Made by a program: the position numbers and the translations under genes | Part shown: piece after piece, positions 1 to 12,894 of the stretch | How the letters are laid out: each line of letters opens with the position of its first letter | How positions within the stretch are numbered: position 1 is the first letter of the stretch | Notes under the pieces: generated by a model | What the model was told of the DNA's origin: nothing | The model's database searches: none | Seen by the model: only the letters and a program-made list of their open reading frames with translations | NCBI RefSeq assembly: GCF_002149965.1 | Contig: NZ_MSQB01000003.1 | Coordinates: 1-64,000, forward strand | From: Novosphingobium panipatense | Lineage (GTDB): Bacteria; Pseudomonadota; Alphaproteobacteria; Sphingomonadales; Sphingomonadaceae | DNA: 64,000 bases | Direction of reading: 5' to 3'

Positions 1-7
1 TTCCTGT

Positions 8-32
8 GCGCATGCGCCAGACTCGCATGCGA
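8..32. repeat. two 10-bp CGCATGCG-core palindromes
   Basis: GCGCATGCGC (8-17) and TCGCATGCGA (23-32) are both perfect palindromes that share the core CGCATGCG, with a 15-bp period. They lie upstream of the regulator gene at 106 and could be operator half-sites. No binding protein is known to me, and the left edge of the window hides the full context. Confidence 0.3.
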
Positions 33-105
33 ACGCAACAAAGGGAATCCCGAACCGGACTCTTATGTCAGGCGGAAACCACTAGCAAACAGGCGCTGGT
101 GACAT

Positions 106-678
106 ATGTTTATGGAAAAAGCGGGTCAGGTCATGCGCAATCGGGCGAAAGCTATTCGCTTGATCGGCATTGCCAACGAACTTCTGGCCATGGCGCGCGA
201 ACTCGAAATCGCAACAAGCGCTGCTACCGACCTGCTGGACATCGGTGTGCCGGTGGAAAACCGCGAGATCACGAAAACCGCAGCAAGCCAGGATCACCCC
301 GTTTGGGTGGAACTGGCCCGCCAGACTTATGACGATCGCCGCCGCCGCACCAAGATCTTCCAGTCGGAAGACCTTTTCGGAGAACCTGCCTGGGACATCC
401 TGCTGGACTTGTTCATCGCCGCCAAGGAACGCCGCCGCGTCTCGGTGACAAGCGCCTGCATCGGCTCCTCCGTTCCTTCCACCACCGCGCTGCGCTGGAT
501 AACCATTCTTGAAAAGCAGGGCCTTCTCGTCCGAGAGGCCGATCCCGGCGACGCGCGGCGGGTCTACGTCAAACTGAGCGCGCGCGGTTATGCAGCGATG
601 CTCGAATACTTCGCTTCCGCATCCCGATCCGTGGTGCTGCTGGACGATCCCCGCCCCGGGATCGTGGCAGCCCGATAA
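106..678 (+). CDS. winged-helix (MarR-like) transcriptional regulator
   Basis: A predicted cytoplasmic DNA-binding protein of 190 aa. The first ~85 residues have no recognised domain and include a helical, Ala-rich stretch. Residues ~85-170 look like a MarR-type winged helix: a helix around the DILLDLFIAAKE segment (97-108), a Ser/Thr-rich recognition helix (~121-138, SSVPSTTALRWI), and a wing with DPGDARRVYVKLSARG (147-161) that matches the D/R-rich beta-hairpin of MarR proteins. The target is unknown. It is alone on this strand, with eno convergent downstream. Start: the first ATG is used, but an in-frame ATG six bases downstream is equally possible and neither has a strong Shine-Dalgarno sequence. 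Family assignment comes from fold-like features only, so MarR versus another winged-helix family is uncertain. Confidence 0.85.
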   Translation: MFMEKAGQVMRNRAKAIRLIGIANELLAMARELEIATSAATDLLDIGVPVENREITKTAASQDHPVWVELARQTYDDRRRRTKIFQSEDLFGEPAWDILLDLFIAAKERRRVSVTSACIGSSVPSTTALRWITILEKQGLLVREADPGDARRVYVKLSARGYAAMLEYFASASRSVVLLDDPRPGIVAAR

Positions 679-747
679 GAGACGCCTGAAACCGACCCGT
701 TCCGCCCCACAGGGGGGTAATCAGGTATAAAGGGATCTGCGGAAGTG

Positions 748-790
748 GCCGGGTGGTCGGTTTTTCCTGACAGAAGCCGGCCACCCGGCT
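748..790 (+). other. two mutually exclusive hairpins between regulator and eno
   Basis: GCCGGGTGG (748-756) can pair with CCACCCGGC (781-789). Alternatively AGCCGG (775-780) pairs locally with CCGGCT (785-790) across a CCAC loop and is followed by TACTTTT. The second form resembles a weak terminator for the regulator gene. The two forms share bases and cannot coexist. Confidence 0.35.
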
Positions 791-836
791 TACTTTTCTG
801 TGGCCAAAGTCAGGCGGCATAGCGCGATGGTTTAAG

Positions 837-872
837 AAAAGGCCCGGCTTCCAGTAAGGAAACCGGGCCTTT
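837..872 (-). terminator. bidirectional intrinsic terminator (eno / regulator)
   Basis: GGCCCGG (841-847) pairs with CCGGGCC (863-869), extended by an inner TTCC/GGAA pairing. It is flanked by AAAA on the left and TTT on the right. It lies just past the eno stop and also faces the convergent regulator gene. Confidence 0.8.
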
Positions 873-909
873 CTCATTGCGCTGCCGCGATCAGCGGCAG
901 CGGCTCAAT

Positions 910-2912
<2,003 letters not shown>

Positions 2913-2933
2913 TCGCTGATCGTTCGCTCAGCG

Positions 2934-3317
2934 ATGCTCGATACGCAAGCCGCCCTCACGCCTGCGCCGCAGGATGAGGATCTTTCCCTGGTAGAGGACG
3001 TGCGTCTGCTGATTGGCGAAGCACGCACTTTCGCACAGGCCGAAGTCGCCTATCAGAAAACCCGCGCCGCTTACGTCGGCGCCCAGACCAAGGCCATCGC
3101 GGTGCTTGGACTGGGTGCCGTCGTGCTCGTCATTTTCGCGGTCATGGCGCTCGTATTGGGCGCCGTCATTGCCGTCGGCACGCTGATAGGCCCCTGGCTG
3201 GCGATGATCGTAGTGCCCCTCGCCATCCTGATCGTCGCCGCCATCATGGGTATTTCGGCGCGCAATCGTTCAAAGAAAATGCTGGCACTGGTATTGGACA
3301 AGGGAGGTGCAGAATGA
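2934..3317 (+). CDS. phage-holin-family (YqjE-like) membrane protein
   Basis: A 127-aa inner-membrane protein with two strong transmembrane segments (~54-79 and ~82-107), a charged N-terminal helix and a basic C-tail. This is the layout of the holin superfamily III/YqjE family. In E. coli yqjE sits directly next to yqjD, and here it sits 21 bases after the YqjD-like gene, which supports the assignment. The name holin is historical; there is no phage context and lysis is not implied. Its stop overlaps the next start as ATGA, suggesting translational coupling. Function unknown. Confidence 0.85.
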   Translation: MLDTQAALTPAPQDEDLSLVEDVRLLIGEARTFAQAEVAYQKTRAAYVGAQTKAIAVLGLGAVVLVIFAVMALVLGAVIAVGTLIGPWLAMIVVPLAILIVAAIMGISARNRSKKMLALVLDKGGAE

Positions 3318-3634
3318 GCGCCCTTGCCCGCCAGCTGGAGGCAGACCGGATCGCGCGCGATACCGCGAAAGCCGTATTCGACGCGCGCTACGGCGCTCTC
3401 AAGGCCGATTTCGAAGCCCGCGGCCTAGCGGGCCGCATACTCGACGAGGCCATCGAGCAGGCAGCCGACATGCTGGACGAGGCGGTTACCGTCGTGGAGG
3501 AGCATCCCGTCGCGATCGGCGGAACCTTCGCGGCCGTGCTGCTTTGGTTTCTGCGTAACCCGATCATCGCCGGGATCGAAAAGCTGTTCGATTTCGGCAG
3601 GCACCTGAAGGAGTCCGACGGTGAGCAAGACTGA
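3314..3634 (+). CDS. small membrane protein of the YqjD/YqjE-like operon
   Basis: A 106-aa protein with a helical, charged N-terminal half and one membrane segment (~64-86) beginning EEHPVAIGGTFAAVLLWFL. That segment resembles the C-terminal anchor of DUF883 proteins, although here about 20 residues follow it. It starts on the ATGA overlap with the holin-like gene and overlaps the next gene by 14 bases, so it is surely co-translated with them. It occupies the position of yqjK in the E. coli operon, but I see no clear sequence similarity to YqjK. Function unknown. Confidence 0.75.
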   Translation: MSALARQLEADRIARDTAKAVFDARYGALKADFEARGLAGRILDEAIEQAADMLDEAVTVVEEHPVAIGGTFAAVLLWFLRNPIIAGIEKLFDFGRHLKESDGEQD

Positions 3635-4202
3635 ACCGACTACCCCCGCCCTTCCCGTAACTTCTGCCAGCGACGCCAATCCCGGCAAGGTCGTGGCCCT
3701 CAAGACCGCTGCGGCAGAGCAGAGGCCATCCGAGAAAGTGGTCGCGTTCGTGAAGGCGCATCCCGTGCTGGTCGTCGCGGGCGGGTTGGCAGCAGGAGCT
3801 CTCGTCAGTGCGCTGCTGCCGCGACGCCTGACGCGCGGCGTACTGTCGCGCGGCGCCCATCTGGCCGAGGCCGCCGGCGCAGCGACGGCGCTGCTGGGCA
3901 AGGAAGCCGCCGAAAAGGCCCATGATCTTGGCACCAGCGCCCGCAAGAGCGCGTCCAAGGTGGCTGACCGCGCCGAGAAGAACGGCGAACTGGCGGCCGA
4001 GCGACTTGAAAAATACGGCATGGCAGCGTTGGCTGCTGCAAGTGCCCTGGGCCGCGCTTCAGCCAAGCGGGCCGGCGAGGCGGGTGAGATAGCCGCTCGC
4101 AAGGCTCAGGAAATCGGCCATGCGGCCAGCGAATCCGCCAGTTCGCGCTCTCACAAGATTGCGGAAATGGTCAGCGGGCTGACCCAGCGACTGCCGCACT
4201 GA
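3621..4202 (+). CDS. Ala-rich membrane-anchored helical protein
   Basis: A 193-aa protein with a GTG start overlapping the previous gene by 14 bases. A short N-terminal region is followed by one membrane segment (~47-67) starting KAHPVLVVAGGLAAGALVSALLPRR. A long Ala/Lys/Glu-rich amphipathic helix follows to the C-terminus (~75-190; RAEKNGELAAERLEKYG, KRAGEAGEIAARKAQEIG). The HP-V membrane motif recurs in the first and third genes of this operon, so the proteins may derive from one another or interact. Last gene of the run; a strong hairpin follows at 4242. No function can be named. Confidence 0.75.
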   Translation: MSKTEPTTPALPVTSASDANPGKVVALKTAAAEQRPSEKVVAFVKAHPVLVVAGGLAAGALVSALLPRRLTRGVLSRGAHLAEAAGAATALLGKEAAEKAHDLGTSARKSASKVADRAEKNGELAAERLEKYGMAALAAASALGRASAKRAGEAGEIAARKAQEIGHAASESASSRSHKIAEMVSGLTQRLPH

Positions 4203-4214
4203 ACCAGTCTTAAC

Positions 4215-4233
4215 GATATTGATAATCAATATC
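4215..4233. promoter_or_regulatory. Fur-box-like 19-bp perfect palindrome
   Basis: gatattgataatcaatatc is a perfect inverted repeat around one central base. It matches the classical 19-bp Fur consensus GATAATGATAATCATTATC at 17 of 19 positions. It is AT-rich in a GC-rich region and lies between the operon stop (4202) and a hairpin at 4242, about 100 bases before the DUF4170 start. Which gene it would control is unclear. Confidence 0.45.
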
Positions 4234-4241
4234 TATTTTGG

Positions 4242-4267
4242 GAGCGGATCGCCGACGCGATCCGCTC
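4242..4267 (+). terminator. strong hairpin after the membrane-protein operon
   Basis: GAGCGGATCGC (4242-4252) and GCGATCCGCTC (4257-4267) form a perfect 11-bp stem with a CGAC loop. Only TTG follows, so the U-run is poor. Termination is likely but not certain. Confidence 0.6.
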
Positions 4268-4332
4268 TTGCCCTGTTACCGTCCAAAACGTATGGGGACC
4301 GCATCTCTCTTCCCACTCACGAAAGCGGTCCC

Positions 4333-4554
4333 ATGCAGAAGCTTCACCTTGTGATGGGCGGCCGGGTCAAAGACCCCCGCAGCCTTGAATTCGCCGATCT
4401 CGATGCTCTCGATCTCGTCGGCGTCTACCCGGACTATGCCGCTGCCGAAGACGCCTGGCGTTCGTCGGCGCAGCGCACTGTCGACGATGCCGAGATGAAG
4501 TATGTCATCGTCCACCTGCACCGTCTGCTTCAGCCCGACCAGTCGGAAGCCTGA
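4333..4554 (+). CDS. DUF4170 domain protein
   Basis: A 73-aa cytoplasmic protein beginning MQKLHLVMGGRVKDPRSLEF, with a YPDYAAAEDAWRSSAQRTVDDA segment and KYVIVHLHRLL near the end. This matches the small alphaproteobacterial DUF4170 family, whose function is unknown. The start at 4333 follows the family; an upstream in-frame ATG at 4219 would add residues encoded across the terminator hairpin and is rejected. Monocistronic, with a terminator at 4582. A Fur-like palindrome lies 100 bases upstream. Confidence 0.85.
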   Translation: MQKLHLVMGGRVKDPRSLEFADLDALDLVGVYPDYAAAEDAWRSSAQRTVDDAEMKYVIVHLHRLLQPDQSEA

Positions 4555-4581
4555 ACGGCTTCTGCCTGAAGGCTGAAACGA

Positions 4582-4609
4582 AAAAGGCCGGCATTATTGC
4601 CGGCCTTTT
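4582..4609 (+). terminator. bidirectional intrinsic terminator (DUF4170 / greA)
   Basis: AAAAGGCCGGC (4582-4592), loop ATTATT, GCCGGCCTTTT (4599-4609). It is symmetric, so it serves both convergent genes. Confidence 0.9.
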
Positions 4610-4636
4610 CTTTATCCAGTCGATGCAGGAACTCGT

Positions 4637-5113
4637 TCAGATGAACTCGATCTTCTGCACGAGGTAGAACTTGTCGCCCGCGGGAACGGTGACTTCGATC
4701 TCTTCCTCTACCTTGCGGCCGATCAGCGCCTTGCCCAGCGGCGAATTGTAGCTGATCCGGCCGACCTTCGCGTCCGCCTCGTAAGGACCGACGATCTGGT
4801 AGCGCACCGGCTTGTCGTCATCATCGAGCAGGGTCACCGTGGCGCCGAAAATGATCTTCTCGCTCGACAAGGTCGCCGGATCCACGATCTGCGCACGGCT
4901 GATCTTGTCTTCCAGATCGGCAATCGTCGCTTCGACCTGGCCCTGACGTTCCTTTGCGGCGTGATATTCGGCGTTTTCCGAAAGATCGCCGTGAGCGCGC
5001 GCTTCCTCGATCGCATCGACGATACGCGGGCGCTCTTCACGCAGCGCCTTGATCTCGGCGGTCAGCTTCTCATACCCTTCCGCGAGCATGGGGAGCTTTT
5101 CGATACTGGCCAT
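4637..5113 (-). CDS. greA: transcription elongation factor GreA
   Basis: Stimulates cleavage of backtracked nascent RNA by RNA polymerase. The 158-aa length is exactly typical. The N-terminal coiled coil (~1-75) carries the acidic tip motif DLSENAEY (43-50), whose D and E coordinate Mg in the polymerase active site. The C-terminal FKBP-like domain (~80-158) has [26 protein letters not shown]. The start is [10 protein letters not shown]; an ATG ten codons upstream is not family-like. It lies 131 bases downstream of carB on the same strand, so it may be partly co-transcribed with the car genes. Confidence 0.97.
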   Translation of the reverse strand: MASIEKLPMLAEGYEKLTAEIKALREERPRIVDAIEEARAHGDLSENAEYHAAKERQGQVEATIADLEDKISRAQIVDPATLSSEKIIFGATVTLLDDDDKPVRYQIVGPYEADAKVGRISYNSPLGKALIGRKVEEEIEVTVPAGDKFYLVQKIEFI

Positions 5114-5244
5114 CAAACCCTTCCTTCCTGTCGCCTTCCCCACATGCCGAACATGTCACACGCGACTAGTTCTCTATCCCGTCCCTCAGGGTCATTCCCG
5201 GAGACTTGGCCGATCCTAGGCGATGTGGGGAGGCAAGATCGATT

Positions 5245-8568
<3,324 letters not shown>

Positions 8569-8615
8569 GGGCTGTCCTGGGGTGTCCTGTGTGTCTTGTA
8601 TGTCGGACTGGCGGC

Positions 8616-8993
8616 CTAGGCCACCAGCTCGCCAAACGCCTTGTCCCAGTAATCCGGGCCTTCGGCTTTGGCTTTGAGAATGATCGGGTTGCTGTCCTGT
8701 TCCTCGCGGATCACCGCCTTGAACCGGTCAGCCTGAAACTGATGCATCGAACCGCCGTACTCGCCTTCCGTCGTCGACCAGGCACCCGTTTCGAGCATCC
8801 GGTCGATGAAGGCCTTGCCGGCTTCCTTGGCATGCTTGCGCACCTTGGGGCCGAATTTGCGAACGGCTACCGAGATTTTGTCCTCGAAGATGAGCTGCAG
8901 TTCACCGTAAGGGTAGAACCGCGGCGCAACCGAGAGTTCGGCAGCCTGTCCGGCAATATAGTAAGCGAGCATGTGGTCGATAAGGTTGGTCAT
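8616..8993 (-). CDS. unknown protein encoded between carA and carB
   Basis: A 125-aa soluble protein starting [20 protein letters not shown], rich in charged residues ([24 protein letters not shown]) and ending [12 protein letters not shown] do not recognise a family and see no signal peptide or membrane segment. The frame stays open up to an ATG overlapping the carA stop (TGATG at 9158). In that 54-codon upstream part only 31 third positions are G/C by hand count, well below the surrounding genes, so the start at 8993 (with AAGGTG upstream) is preferred. It is transcribed between carA and carB, which suggests co-regulation with carbamoyl-phosphate synthesis, but no role is known. Confidence 0.75.
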   Translation of the reverse strand: MTNLIDHMLAYYIAGQAAELSVAPRFYPYGELQLIFEDKISVAVRKFGPKVRKHAKEAGKAFIDRMLETGAWSTTEGEYGGSMHQFQADRFKAVIREEQDSNPIILKAKAEGPDYWDKAFGELVA

Positions 8994-9157
8994 CGCATGG
9001 CACCTTGCCTGGAGTGGATATCCGGCGAAGGCCGGACGTCCATCTGCATAGGCAAAGCGGCATGCCGGGTCGAAATCTCGCTGCTCCACACCGGCAATGA
9101 TCGCCGATGCGGGATACGGCGTTGCCGCCGCAGCAAGAAACCGACCCGCCAACCCCA

Positions 9158-10324
9158 TCAGGCCAGCATCCCCACGAACTTCTCGAAGAGATAGAAGCTG
9201 TCCTGCGGGCCAGGGCTGGCTTCGGGGTGATACTGCACGCCGAACGCCTTTTTGCCCTTGATCGCAATGCCGCAGTTCGAACCGTCGAACAGCGAGACGT
9301 GGGTCTCTTCGACGTTTTCAGGCAGCGACTGGTTGTCGACCGCGAAGCCATGGTTCATCGAGGTAATCTCGACGACGCCGTCTTCAAGGCGCTTCACCGG
9401 GTGGTTCGCGCCGCGATGGCCCTGATGCATCTTCGAGGTCTTTGCACCGGCCGCAAGGCCGAGCATCTGGTGACCGAGACAGATGCCAAAGACCGGCACG
9501 TCGCGTTCAAGCAGCGACGTGATGACGGGCACCGCATATTCGCCGGTCGCCGCCGGATCGCCGGGGCCGTTCGAGAGAAACACGCCCTTCGGCTCCAGCG
9601 CGAGGATCGCGTCGAGCGAGGTTTCGGCGGGGACCACCGTCACGCGCGCACCGGCCTTCACCAGATTGCGGAAGATGTTGTCCTTGGCGCCGTAGTCGAT
9701 GGCGACGACGTGCGGCAGGGCATCGCCCTCTACGCCGCCGAAGCCCTCGCCGAGCTCCCAGGTCGAGCCTTCCCAGCCCTCCTGAATTTCGCGGCTGACG
9801 ATCTTGGCAAGGTCCATGCCTTCCAGGCCCGGCCATTCCTGTGCACGCTGGATCAGCGCGGGAATGTCGAACTCGCCTTCCGGGTTATGGGCGATCACCG
9901 CGTTGGGCGCGCCCTGAAGGCGGATGCGGCGGGTAAGCGCGCGGGTATCGACGCCGGAAAGGCCGACTTTGCCCTTGGCGGCAAGCCAATCCCCGAACTC
10001 ACCGGCAGAGCGGAAGTTCGAAGGCAGCGTCACGTCCTCGCGGACGACGCAGCCGACGGCGCCATCGACCCTGGATTCGAGATCCTCGTCGTTGACACCG
10101 ACATTGCCGATGTGGGGGAAGGTGAAAGTGACGATCTGGCCCGCGTAGGACGGGTCGGTCATCACTTCCTGATATCCGGTCATCGCGGTGTTGAAGCAGA
10201 CTTCGCCGACTGCTTCGCCGACGGCTCCAAAGCCGCGGCCCCAGACCACGTGTCCATCGCTCAGGACGAGAACGCCTGTCGCCCCTTCAGGTTTGGGCGC
10301 AAGCGTATATGCGGCGTCGGCCAT
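9158..10324 (-). CDS. carA: carbamoyl-phosphate synthase small (glutaminase) subunit
   Basis: Hydrolyses glutamine and channels ammonia to CarB. 388 aa. The N-terminal CPSase small-chain domain (~1-150) carries FNTAMTGYQEVMTDPSYAGQ. The C-terminal class I glutamine amidotransferase domain (~195-388) shows the nucleophile C282 in GICLGHQM and the dyad H366/E368 in QYHPEAS, so the catalytic triad is intact. First gene of the minus-strand run carA-ORF-carB. The 163-base gap to yqeY at 10488 is a divergent promoter region; I see no clear -10/-35 there. Confidence 0.98.
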   Translation of the reverse strand: MADAAYTLAPKPEGATGVLVLSDGHVVWGRGFGAVGEAVGEVCFNTAMTGYQEVMTDPSYAGQIVTFTFPHIGNVGVNDEDLESRVDGAVGCVVREDVTLPSNFRSAGEFGDWLAAKGKVGLSGVDTRALTRRIRLQGAPNAVIAHNPEGEFDIPALIQRAQEWPGLEGMDLAKIVSREIQEGWEGSTWELGEGFGGVEGDALPHVVAIDYGAKDNIFRNLVKAGARVTVVPAETSLDAILALEPKGVFLSNGPGDPAATGEYAVPVITSLLERDVPVFGICLGHQMLGLAAGAKTSKMHQGHRGANHPVKRLEDGVVEITSMNHGFAVDNQSLPENVEETHVSLFDGSNCGIAIKGKKAFGVQYHPEASPGPQDSFYLFEKFVGMLA

Positions 10325-10487
10325 GGTGGGTCGCTCCGTTTACGGCGTTTCTGACTATGTGTGCTAAGGCCCGCCCGCTAGACGGGGTTATGCACCGCGT
10401 CAAGGCGCGACTGGTGCAATTTGGCGCATGGCTTGCTAGTTTTACGCCACGACACATTCCCAAACCCATCAGAACAGCAGGAAAACA

Positions 10488-10940
10488 ATGCTTCGTGATT
10501 CGATCAAGGCCGCCCAGATCACTGCGATGAAGGGTGGCGACAAGCCGCGTCTCGCCGCGGTCCGCCTCATCCTTGCCAAGATCAAGGACCGCGACATCGA
10601 ACTGCGCACCGCCGATTCCCTCCCGGACGACGATGCCATGGTCATCGACGTGCTCCAGAAAATGGTGAAGCAGCGCCGCGAATCGATCCAGCTCTTCGAG
10701 GAAGGTGGTCGTCCCGAGAAGGCCGCCGAAGAGAAGGCCGAACTGGAAGTGATCGAAACCTTCCTGCCCGCGCAGCTCACCGAAGAAGAAACCAAGGCCC
10801 TGATCGAGGCGATCAAGGCCGAAGTGGGCGCAGAGAGCATGAAGGACATGGGCAAGGTCGTCGCCGCGCTCAAGGCCCGTCACGGCACGCAGCTCGACAT
10901 GGGCAAGGCCTCGGGCTGGGTGAAGGCGGCGCTGGCCTGA
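10488..10940 (+). CDS. GatB/YqeY domain protein
   Basis: A 150-aa soluble helical protein beginning MLRDSIKAAQITAMKGGDKPRLAAVRLILAKIKDRDIE. It has the YqeY core (VLQKMVKQRRESIQLFEEGGR) and a C-terminal domain (TFLPAQLTEEETKALIEAI, GKVVAALKARHG) that matches the tRNA-binding tail of GatB. YqeY proteins are suspected to act in tRNA or aminoacyl-tRNA metabolism, without a proven reaction. GCAGGAA precedes the ATG. It is the first gene of a yqeY-dnaG-rpoD unit, the alphaproteobacterial counterpart of the rpsU-dnaG-rpoD macromolecular-synthesis operon. Confidence 0.95.
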   Translation: MLRDSIKAAQITAMKGGDKPRLAAVRLILAKIKDRDIELRTADSLPDDDAMVIDVLQKMVKQRRESIQLFEEGGRPEKAAEEKAELEVIETFLPAQLTEEETKALIEAIKAEVGAESMKDMGKVVAALKARHGTQLDMGKASGWVKAALA

Positions 10941-10967
10941 CCTGACACGATACCGGGCGGCAGGACC

Positions 10968-12854
10968 GTGCTTACTCCCCAATGGCTCGACCAGCTGCGA
11001 TCGCGCACGACGCTGTCGGCGCTGATCGGTCGCTCGACCCGCCTCCAGAAGGCGGGGCGCGAGTTCAAGGCCTGCTGCCCGTTTCATAACGAGAAGTCTC
11101 CGAGCTTTACCGTCAACGACGAGAAGGGCTTCTATCACTGCTTCGGCTGCGGCGCACATGGAGATGCGATCCGCTGGATGACCGACCACCAGGGCCTGTC
11201 CTTCATGGACGCGGTCAAGGAACTGGCGGCCGAGGCGGGGATGGACGTCCCTGCCCCCGATCCCCGCGCCGCCAAGGCTGCCGAAAAACGCGACACGCTC
11301 CACGACGTGATGGCCGCGGCGCAAGGCTGGTTCGTGCAGAACCTGTCCGCACCCGGCGGCGAATCGGCGCGCGCCTATCTGGCGACGCGCGGCTTCGACG
11401 CCCACACCCTCCAGCGCTTCGGCTTCGGCTACGCCCCGGAAGGGCGGCAGGCGATGAAGGAAGCGCTCGGCAAGTTCCCCGAAGCCATGCTGATCGAGGC
11501 AGGCCTGAGGATCGAAGTCGAGAACCGCGATCCCTACGACCGATTCCGCGGGCGCCTGATGCTGCCCATCGAGGATGCGCGCGGCAGGGTGATCGCCTTC
11601 GGTGGGCGCATCCTCTCCAAGGAGAAAACAGATGCGCCGAAGTATCTGAATTCTCCCGATACGCCTCTCTTCGACAAGGGCCGTACCCTTTACAATCTGC
11701 ACCGCGCCGCGCCCGCCGCGCGCCAGTCGGGCCGGATGGTGGTGGTCGAAGGTTACATGGACGTGGTCGCGATGGCGGCCGCGGGCATCGGCGAATGCGT
11801 CGCCCCGCTCGGCACCGCCCTGACCGAGCAGCAAATCGAGATGCTGTGGCGCCATGTCGAAATGCCGATCCTCTGCTTCGACGGCGATACCGCAGGCCAG
11901 CGCGCCGCGATGCGCGCCGTAACGCGCGCCCTGCCCTTGCTCCGCCCGGCGCATTCCCTGCGAATCGTCCGGCTGCCGGAAGGCCTCGACCCCGACGACC
12001 TCATCAAGCAGCGCGGCGCGCGGGCAATGGAGGAAGTGCTTGGCGCAGCGAAGAGCCTGATCGAGGTGCTCTGGGAGGCGGAGCGCGATGCCCAGCCGCT
12101 GTACACCCCGGAAGACAAAGCGGGCCTCAAGGCGCGCCTCATGGCCCATGTCGATTCGATCCAGCACCCGGATATAGCCAGCCTCTACCGCCGCGAATTG
12201 CAGGATCGCTATTCCGAATTCGCCTTCCCCAAACGCGAAAGCCGCTGGCAGCAAGGTGGCGGCGGCGGGAATGCGTTTCGCCCCGGCCAACAGCGTGGAC
12301 GCGGCAGTTTCCAGAACGGCCGCTGGCAGCCCCAGCCCGAATCGACGCCCGAATCGCTGGAGCGCCTTCGCCGCGCGGCTGCGGGGGGCGCCCGCGACGC
12401 GCTGTCGGCCGCCGTCCTTGCCGGACTGGTTCGCTGGCCCGGCCAGGTTCGCCGCCACGCCGAAGCGCTCGCCCGCACGCCGGGCCTCGACCCCCGCTTC
12501 GGTTTGCTGCTCGATTGCTGCCAGACGAACGAAGCGCTTGAAACAAGCCACCTTGCCACCATATTGGTCGAGAATGGCCTGGAGATCCCCGGCACCGCGG
12601 AATACTCAGGATTGCGCTTCGGGTTCCTCAATCCCGATATTGGCGCGGATCAGGCGGCAGAGGATCTGGCTCAGGCAGTCGATCTCTTGGTGGAGCGTCC
12701 GGTTCTGGATGCAGCTTTGGCACGCGCGACGGCTCGGTTCGAAAGCGAGCTCTCGGAAGAGGCTTTTGCCGATCAACAGCGCCTGCTCAAGAGAAAGCTG
12801 GAATTTGACAGTCGCCTCAGGCAAATGGCGACAAGACAGGCGGCTTCTTCCTGA
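10968..12854 (+). CDS. dnaG: DNA primase
   Basis: Synthesises RNA primers for DNA replication and works with the replicative helicase. 628 aa with a GTG start preceded by GGCAGG. The CHC2 zinc finger is at ~36-62 (ligands C37, H40, C58, C61 in CCPFHNEKSPSF and YHCFGCG). The TOPRIM catalytic core is visible as VVVEGYMDVVAMA (~258) and the metal-binding FDGDTAGQRAAMRA (~302). The region after ~425 is a Gly/Gln/Arg-rich linker, followed by the C-terminal helicase-interacting domain. It lies 27 bases after yqeY and 40 bases before rpoD, so all three are probably one transcript. Confidence 0.97.
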   Translation: MLTPQWLDQLRSRTTLSALIGRSTRLQKAGREFKACCPFHNEKSPSFTVNDEKGFYHCFGCGAHGDAIRWMTDHQGLSFMDAVKELAAEAGMDVPAPDPRAAKAAEKRDTLHDVMAAAQGWFVQNLSAPGGESARAYLATRGFDAHTLQRFGFGYAPEGRQAMKEALGKFPEAMLIEAGLRIEVENRDPYDRFRGRLMLPIEDARGRVIAFGGRILSKEKTDAPKYLNSPDTPLFDKGRTLYNLHRAAPAARQSGRMVVVEGYMDVVAMAAAGIGECVAPLGTALTEQQIEMLWRHVEMPILCFDGDTAGQRAAMRAVTRALPLLRPAHSLRIVRLPEGLDPDDLIKQRGARAMEEVLGAAKSLIEVLWEAERDAQPLYTPEDKAGLKARLMAHVDSIQHPDIASLYRRELQDRYSEFAFPKRESRWQQGGGGGNAFRPGQQRGRGSFQNGRWQPQPESTPESLERLRRAAAGGARDALSAAVLAGLVRWPGQVRRHAEALARTPGLDPRFGLLLDCCQTNEALETSHLATILVENGLEIPGTAEYSGLRFGFLNPDIGADQAAEDLAQAVDLLVERPVLDAALARATARFESELSEEAFADQQRLLKRKLEFDSRLRQMATRQAASS

Positions 12855-12894
12855 TTGTATAATCAGGTCGGATGCACGGGGATAACGGCGAAGA

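Noticed and set aside
8994..9158. N-terminal extension of the ORF between carA and carB (start at 9158)
   Set aside because: The extra 54 codons have only 31 G/C third positions, unlike neighbouring coding sequence, and the shorter start has a better ribosome site.
10287..12551. 754-aa open frame on the minus strand
   Set aside because: Antisense to yqeY and dnaG; low-complexity Arg/Ala/Gly-rich and no recognisable motif.
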